A program made the position numbers and the translations under genes. From the NCBI GenBank assembly GCA_023213395.1, contig CM041465.1, forward strand, positions 110,119,741-110,183,740: DNA of 64,000 nucleotides. Direction: 5' to 3'. Of this stretch, positions 58,166 to 64,000 are shown piece by piece. The stretch comes from Cycas panzhihuaensis. Lineage: Eukaryota; Cycadophyta. Under the pieces are notes generated by a model. It saw only the letters and a list, made by a program, of their open reading frames with translations. It had not been told where the DNA came from and did no database searches. Each line of letters opens with the position of its first letter. Position 1 is the stretch's first letter.

Positions 58166-60711
58166 TATTTCCAAGCTATTGGGAATGGACTCGAGACGCA
58201 TCGACACAGGTTTGTTCAGGTATATGTTCTTACTTTTCTCACCTATGGTATAAAGTTATTTAGAGTAGGTTGCTTGACATATGCCTGCATGCGCGCATTG
58301 CCTTTTTGCTTTCTCATAATACATGTGCCTAATGGCACGCCTTCAGCCTATGACAACTCACAGCGGGGGCATTCCTCAGTGAATGCGACACCCCGTATGG
58401 CGTACAATCACTCATGATGTCTCCACAATTTCTCGGGATTATTTCCGCCAGCTTGTTTGTTCTTGTTGCAACATGTCGTTTGCGTTGCCATCCTTTCTAA
58501 GTTCGATTTAATCCTTAGTTAGGACTCTTTGCATTGTTTTGGGTACTTGCCTACTGCTTGGGCATTCCTCAATTGTTCCCATTCATGATTAGCCTCTGTT
58601 TTGCCTCAAAACTGATTTTCTTTGCTTATTTTCTCTATTTTTAATTTCGGGGCCTATCTGCGATAAACTTAGCGGTACCACAAAGTTCTGACGGTACCAC
58701 AAAGTTTGCGGTGGTGCAGAATTTGCCGCAGTCTGTTGAAATTAAAAAAAAAAACCGTGATGATTTCGCATTTTTTCACGGAACTGCCGCATGGCTCCGT
58801 ATGATTAGAGGCGCCCCGAGGCCCCCAACGTTCACTTGCTATGACCAAGGCATAAAAGCTTTTTTTTATTCATTTTGGATCATTCTTGGGTTCACTTTTG
58901 AAGTTTTCTAAGAGCAACTCTTCAAGAAAAAGACAAGGAAAAGACACATTGAAAGAAGAACTTCTCTTACAATGTTGGACGGAGGTGAAGTGGGCTACTA
59001 CCGGTGGAGTTGCGGGGCCATTCTTGCCCCTCACGGAGCTCCATCACGAGTACCACTCTCCCTCACAAATACTCAAAGCTTCAAGGGATTTCCTCACCAA
59101 AAAGACCACTCCAAGGACCCATTTTCAAGCTCCCAACTTGCATGGAGTTTCACTCTTCCGCCCTCTTGCAAAGGACACCCAACACCACCTCTTAGACATT
59201 GCTTAGGCTGCTACTCCAAGTGGCCAAGTGAATGCATGCATGCTCTCCTCCATTCAAGGTATTTTCTTGCTTCTTGTTGGTGCTTTTTCCTTGCTTTTTG
59301 ATGGTTCTACTTGCAATTTCCTTCCTCTCTTTTGCATGTACTTTCTTTGGGATCTTCTTTTGTCATTGGATGCAAGTAATCTTGGCTAGTGGTGACTTAC
59401 TATAGCGCTGCCCTAGATTGGTTACATTTCTTTGTATTTCCTTGAGACTCATCCTTCCCTTTCTAGCTTTCTCTTTCACCATTTTCTAAGCTAGTCGGTA
59501 TAAAGGGTTTCACGCGAGGATTAGAGGGAGATAGGCGGGGTTCGTCCCCCATTGAGTCCTTCTCCCCAAGGGTTCCGTCCCTTGTCCTCTCTCTCCCTTT
59601 ATCACCCGCGCTTTCTTAGGAAACGGAGTTAAGGAAACCTAAGAGAGTTGGTTTGAGTTCTTTTCCCTTGGTGTAGGCAACCTGTCACTACTTGTTTCAC
59701 CTCGCTGCCTACTAGCATTACCTTTCCGGACCACATGGAGACCTCTCGTGGGTGAGTTAGCCATCCAGAGGCTATACTCAGTCCCATGTAGTACATTTTG
59801 TGGTGCATGACAGTTTGTATGCTTACCGTGCAGTGTTGTTTCATTTTTGTTACGTGTTGGTGCGTAACTTGATTTCTCTAGTTTAGTTGATTTCATTTCA
59901 GTATATACATATATGTCTTGTCGTGCTTCGTAGCCTCTCTCCCGAGAGGAAGGCGTTCTCTCTGTTTGTTTGCAGGATCACGTCAGAGGGAGTGGTGTAT
60001 GAGATCAACCCGTTGCCGGTCGGCTCTCGCACGGTATTTCTTCTCCCTTTTCGTTTCGAACTTTGCTTTCTGTCCTTTCCTTTTATTCAGTCTTTGCATG
60101 CCCTAGGGGAGGTAAGTAAACCCCCTTCGTCGCCTCCGATCGACGTTGCATGCGTGGAGGAGAGAGGAAAGGAGCGCAACTGAGAAAGAGGATCCGCACT
60201 TCAACGTCAACCGCCGGATCCAGGTATTCCTCGCGTTTCCTTTGTTTTTCCCTTTTTTATCATTCTTGCTTTTTCGTACATGCTTGATAAGTAAAAGAGA
60301 AGGAAATATAAAGAAAAAGGAAATAGTCTTGTTATTTTACGTTTACTTTTCTGTATCGTTTCTTTTACTTTGCATTACATAGAGACAAAAGACCCGTTTA
60401 TGTGCATACCCCAACCATACCTTACTTTACACCCGTTGCACGTTGAGTTTGTTGCCCCCTCGTTGCCTTCTCATTACCTTGAGAAGCCGCAACGCGCGAG
60501 GTTTCCTTTTCCTTCCTGGCCATCCGAAGGGTAGGAAGGCCTCGTATTCGCACGGCTACTTGGAAGCAACCAGGCACCTTGCAGTCCCCGAACCCGCGCT
60601 CCGGCGCATGGACGACCCGCGAGATGAGATCCTCGCTGTCTAGCCCAGTCAGTGTTGTGTTTTGTATTTCCTTGCTAGACGTAGGATCGCATTCCTCCGG
60701 AGAGCGTTTTA
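58166..60711 (+). mobile_element. Solo LTR of a related but distinct Tat-type family
   Basis: 2546 bp, starting TATTTCCAAGC (TG mutated to TA) and ending GTTTTA, with no internal domain. The perfect ATGCC duplication shows it came by insertion and was then reduced to one LTR by recombination. The LTR layout is shared with the others: GGTACC at 58674 and 58693, ATAAAAG at 58852, GTGGGTGAGTTAGCCATCC near 59749. Overall sequence is clearly different and has more CpG, suggesting a younger or different family. ORFs at 58886-59301 and 59887-60183 are not recognised as genes. Confidence 0.85.
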
Positions 60712-60716
60712 ATGCC
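60712..60716 (+). repeat. Target-site duplication of the solo LTR, right copy
   Basis: ATGCC; the E5 LTR sequence continues as ATGCCCTATTTT, matching the complement of the E-inv LTR near 12968. Confidence 0.8.
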
Positions 60717-62372
60717 CTATTTTACATGACATTTATAGCTCTTCTTGGTTTGATCTTTGAAGGTTGTTCTTGCCTTGTTTTGGGCTGTCCTTTATCTGCC
60801 ACTAGGGCCTCCTTTCCTGCGTTTCTTGCTCAAGACAACGGCAAAGAGGGGTTACATAAGGTTTGGGTGAGAGCTGGGTGGATTCTGCACCACCTTCCAT
60901 GCTCCTTAAGAGGCTCTTTACCCTCCAAAACTTCTCTTTTGCCCCGTGTTACTCTTGGTAGTGAAACAAGGGTCTGTTAGGCTATTTTCAGCCGCTGAAA
61001 CTAGCACTATCACTTATTGCAGCACTGATTTGAGGGCTCACACCTCAATCCAGGCAACTCACCTAAGCCTCGGCTACTTGTCCCTTGCCCAGTCTCTTTC
61101 TCAATAACCCGGTTTGCTACCCTTAGCACCTCGGCTTGTTGTAGATCTTTTTGGGCCCCTTTCAACTCTTGTTGCCTCTATTTCTAGCCTTCTTACACAG
61201 CCATACCCCCACTGCCTTATGGCTTCTTGAGGGAGAATAGGTTTGTTCCTTACGGGAGGTGGGCCACTCCAAGGTTAATCGGTTTACTCATCATTTATTT
61301 TGGTTACTTTTTCCTCTACAGTTTATCATCGTAATATTGAATACTAACGTGCATGTGTTTAAGTTTATGCTTGTCTCTTATATACATGTATTGTTAGGAT
61401 TTTCTATTGTATGCTAGCACCCTTTCTCTGAAAAGGGGGATACTTTCATTTACTTGTAGGTACATGGAGGACACAAAGGATCTATTCCTTTTCCTCTCTC
61501 GTGGGTAAGTGCTCTCGTTTGTGTTTTACTTTAGTATTTCACTTGTTGCTAGTATTTTGTTCCTTTCTTTTCCTTTCTTGGTGCTTTAGTACCACTTTCG
61601 GGGAAGCTAAGGAAGCTCCACATTCTGGTTTACTGCAACCCTTCACATCCACCGTGCTTTGTAGAGAAACTTTGCGTGCCTCTTGGGGACGTCGCTATTT
61701 CGACACGCTTCCATTCTGGGTACATACTCTCGCTCCACTTCGTCACTCTTTTCCTTTTGAGTTTTTTGTATAATAGTAATTAGCTCATCAAAAAAAGAAA
61801 GGGAAACCAACCTCTGTCTTGGTTTATATTTCATGTACTTTATCTCTCGCATTATATTTGTTATAGGAAAAGGTCTTAGGAAGTCTTCCCCTTTCACCTT
61901 TTCCCCTTTTTGCCTTGCAAACTTCCCTCTTGCTTCATCAACTTGCCTTGCTTAGTTAGTTTACTTGCACACATCGTAACTTTTTTGCTTTTGGTTATTT
62001 CCTTTGTGCTCTCTCAGTTTTCCGCCTAGCTGGGTAACCGAGCGGATCCCATTCGTGGGCCATTCACTTGCCTTTTTGCTCTAGGGAAACCCTTAAAGGA
62101 TTCTCTCCTTCTCCTTCCAGCCATCCAAGGGTGGGAGGATCCTTCCCTTAGATCAACCCAGGCTAACCCTATACCTCTCCTCTTCTCGTTTGAAATGGGG
62201 AACCAATTCCAGGTAGCTAGATACCATTTGTAGGTCCCGAACTCACGCTCTAGCACAAGGGGCGCCCTGCGTGGTATTTGCCTTACTTATAGGCCTTTTT
62301 CCTCAATTGTGCCATCGACCACCCTTACCATTCCTACTCAGTTAGGTAGCTATCCTGTAGACATGCATCCAC

Positions 62373-62390
62373 TGGCGACTATACTAGGGA
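62373..62390 (+). other. E5 primer-binding site
   Basis: TGGCGACTATACTAGGGA, one base after the LTR; two changes from the consensus. Confidence 0.7.
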
Positions 62391-62540
62391 TCTGCCAGTA
62401 AGGGAGCTAGTTTCCGCTTTCTTCCGTTGGTTTTGCTACCTCTTTATGGTTTTTCCCTACTTTGTTCTCTTCGTTGGGCATCCCTAATGCGTGTGCCTTT
62501 ATCGCCCTTTCCTTTTCCTAACAGTGTTGGTTGACTTTGC

Positions 62541-64000
62541 ATGCGACGTTTCTCTCATCGCTTACGTGGTCTACCTCCATTGTTAGAAGACCTTGAGGAT
62601 TGTCCTCTTCCTCTGTTAGATCTCGATTTGACTATAGAAGGATACTCTTCTGATTGGGCCTACCACACCTCAGCTTTGGAAACCCATGAATTTCCTTCTT
62701 CTATTTCAAGATCCACCCAAGAGGGTGATGATCCTATTTACTACCCGGGTGACCAACATCACCTGCTTGACACCCATCCCTCTACCCATGCGATAGAAGG
62801 GTCTTGTCCTCTTGAGATTTACCACTCAGTTGGTGACTCTTATGAGGAATATCCCAAGGGATCTACTTCATTTGAGGTCCCATCTACCTCTTACGAGCAC
62901 GTAGACACCCCTCCGATCGATGTAGTTGAAGCCTTTAACGAGTGCCATCACGTTGCTCGCTCCCAACCATGTCCTAGATGGTTTGAGGATGCCTTTCGTG
63001 GAGAAGCCTCTTCTTCTTCTGCTCCTCCCCTATTTTCTTCATCCTCATCTACTCTTCCTATAACAACCAACCCCTTCGTGCCTACGTATATGTCCCGCTC
63101 CTTTCCTATTCCTGTTGTGGGGACACATGTTGCGCCTTCTATCCCACACCAAGGTCCTAGTGTTTTAGGATCTTCCTGCAGTATGTATTTCCCTTAGTTG
63201 AAGGTTAGCATACCCTTCCCTAGCTAGACTAATGTGCCATCCTCTAATATGGCACATACTTTCCCTAGTAGGCCTATTGGTCCTACTAACCCTCTAGCCA
63301 TTAGTCATGTGGGACCTGCTCCCACACACCCTCAAAATCAATCTGTTTGGGCTTCCTTTTACATCCCCCTAGGGTATACTTCTCAACCTTAGGGGCAGGG
63401 TAGGGGAAGCCACCTCCCAGCTTATGGGGTGGATCTACGACACCCATATGGGGTTGCCTCACCTACGGGTGGCCCATATGGGCAAAACCTGGTTCCACAT
63501 CCATCTTTTTCGTCATCTAGTGTATTCCCTTTTGCCATGCCTTCACAAGGGAACCTAACTCCCTTCCAAGGCACTTATCCTCAAGTCCTCTGCAAGGGGT
63601 GTTTCCTCAAGGAGGGATGGGTGTGCCACCCCCATCTGCTCCTTTCTCACTACCTACTACGTCATTCGTTGATCCTATGGCCCAGGTGAGGGCACGCCCC
63701 TTCATGGACTATAGATTGACACCTTTATCCATTAAGGCATCAAGAACCAATCTGCTGCCTCATCCTCCTGAAGTTCCTAGATTTGACAGAACTTCGTCAG
63801 AAGACCCAGCTAAGCATGTGCGTAGTTTCTCTATGGCATGCATAGACTACTGGGCATATGACCACATTCTGATGAAATTGTTTACACAATCCTTGTAGGA
63901 TGATGCCCTTAAATGGTTTTACTGTCTTCCTGCCCACTCTATTTATTCATTCCAGCAATTGGTGGATAAGTTCATCAACTATTTTGATGTAGCCCATCCA
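62541..64000 (+). pseudogene. gag: E5 gag, 5' part (partly open)
   Basis: ATG 62541 keeps CGA as codon 2 (MRRFSHRLRGLPPLLEDLED) and the frame is open for 218 residues to a TAG at 63195-63197. The middle region continues with a few stops, and the capsid core is open at 63599-63898 (PLSIKASRTNLLPHPPEVPR, HVRSFSMACIDYWAYDHILM) until a TAG. VDKFINYFDVAHP runs off the window end. It is the best-preserved gag N-terminus here. Confidence 0.87.

Larger units (their letters stand above)
57123..62371 (+). repeat. E5 5' LTR, split by a solo LTR
   Basis: Two parts, 57123-58165 and 60712-62371, sum to about 2.7 kb and align collinearly with the reverse complement of the E-inv LTR. It starts TGTTTCCTAGC and ends GCATCCA. 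A TATTTAAG box at 57745-57752 follows AGGGTTTAGG; GGTACC lies about 150 bp upstream (57592-57597); CAG/GTAAGT is 43 nt from the start. Confidence 0.92.
57123..64000 (+). mobile_element. E5: 5' part of a Tat-type element, continuing past the window
   Basis: 5' LTR (split by a solo LTR), PBS and gag are present; protease and pol lie beyond 64000. Its LTR is closer to the LTRs of E-inv than to those of E2 or E4. It is inserted in the E3 gag; its target duplication (ACCCC on the left, 57118-57122) cannot be tested without the 3' end. Confidence 0.9.

Noticed and set aside
58886-59301. Overlapping ORFs of about 100 residues in the solo LTR
   Set aside because: Positioned in the LTR just after its TATA-like box; no domain, and three frames are open at once, which suggests composition and not coding.
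1-64000. Host gene, tRNA/rRNA genes, CRISPR arrays, bacterial-type operons
   Set aside because: Every coding block recognised belongs to LTR elements. The tRNA-like signals are only primer-binding sites, and no regularly spaced repeat array was found.

Overview
The window is plant nuclear repeat DNA. It consists entirely of large, decayed Ty3/gypsy LTR retrotransposons of the Tat type (Ogre/Retand/Grande relatives), inserted beside and into each other. I see no host gene, rRNA, tRNA gene or CRISPR array. Coding segments carry many stops, frameshifts and C-to-T/G-to-A type changes, as expected for old, methylated copies. Such dense nests of about 17-kb elements suggest a large-genome seed plant; the species cannot be read from the sequence.

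Layout. E1 (1-6396, +) is the 3' part of one copy: RT, RNase H, integrase, a shortened tail and LTR-A (3438-6396). LTR-A is followed directly by the primer-binding site (PBS) and gag of E2 (3438-37806, +), so E1 and E2 share an LTR. E2 is split in its RT by E-inv (11313-28111, minus strand), a complete 16.8-kb element with 2.7-kb LTRs and a perfect 5-bp target duplication. E2 ends in LTR-B (34853-37806). Next come a second, diverged LTR tail with its own PBS (37861-38263) and the gag of E3. That gag is interrupted by E4 (39492-56537, +, complete) and then by E5 (57123 to beyond the window end, +). The 5' LTR of E5 is itself split by a solo LTR (58166-60711).

How the parts work together. The three complete copies (E2, E4, E-inv) share one plan: LTR - PBS - gag - protease - RT - RNase H - integrase - an antisense gene - a separate second RNase H gene in sense orientation - polypurine tract - LTR. 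The antisense gene would encode about 600 residues. It has a plant-mobile-domain (PMD)-like N-terminal region, an acidic Gly/Pro/Ser linker, a conserved intron and a charged, probably coiled-coil C-terminal part. It has its own conserved TATA box and stands head-to-head with the second RNase H gene, which has its own conserved start and stop codons. A palindrome centred on GGTACC (or a close variant) lies about 150 bp upstream of the TATA-like box in the LTRs and recurs in the leader of the antisense gene; in E-inv it is a perfect 30-bp palindrome. This PMD/second-RNase-H cassette with a shared palindrome is the most interesting part of the window.

The elements are very probably immobile today. 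E1, E2 and E4 carry Lys at the third catalytic position of integrase, E2 and E4 have lost the protease Asp, and E4 has lost one RT Asp. E-inv keeps the integrase triad and all four acidic residues of the second RNase H.
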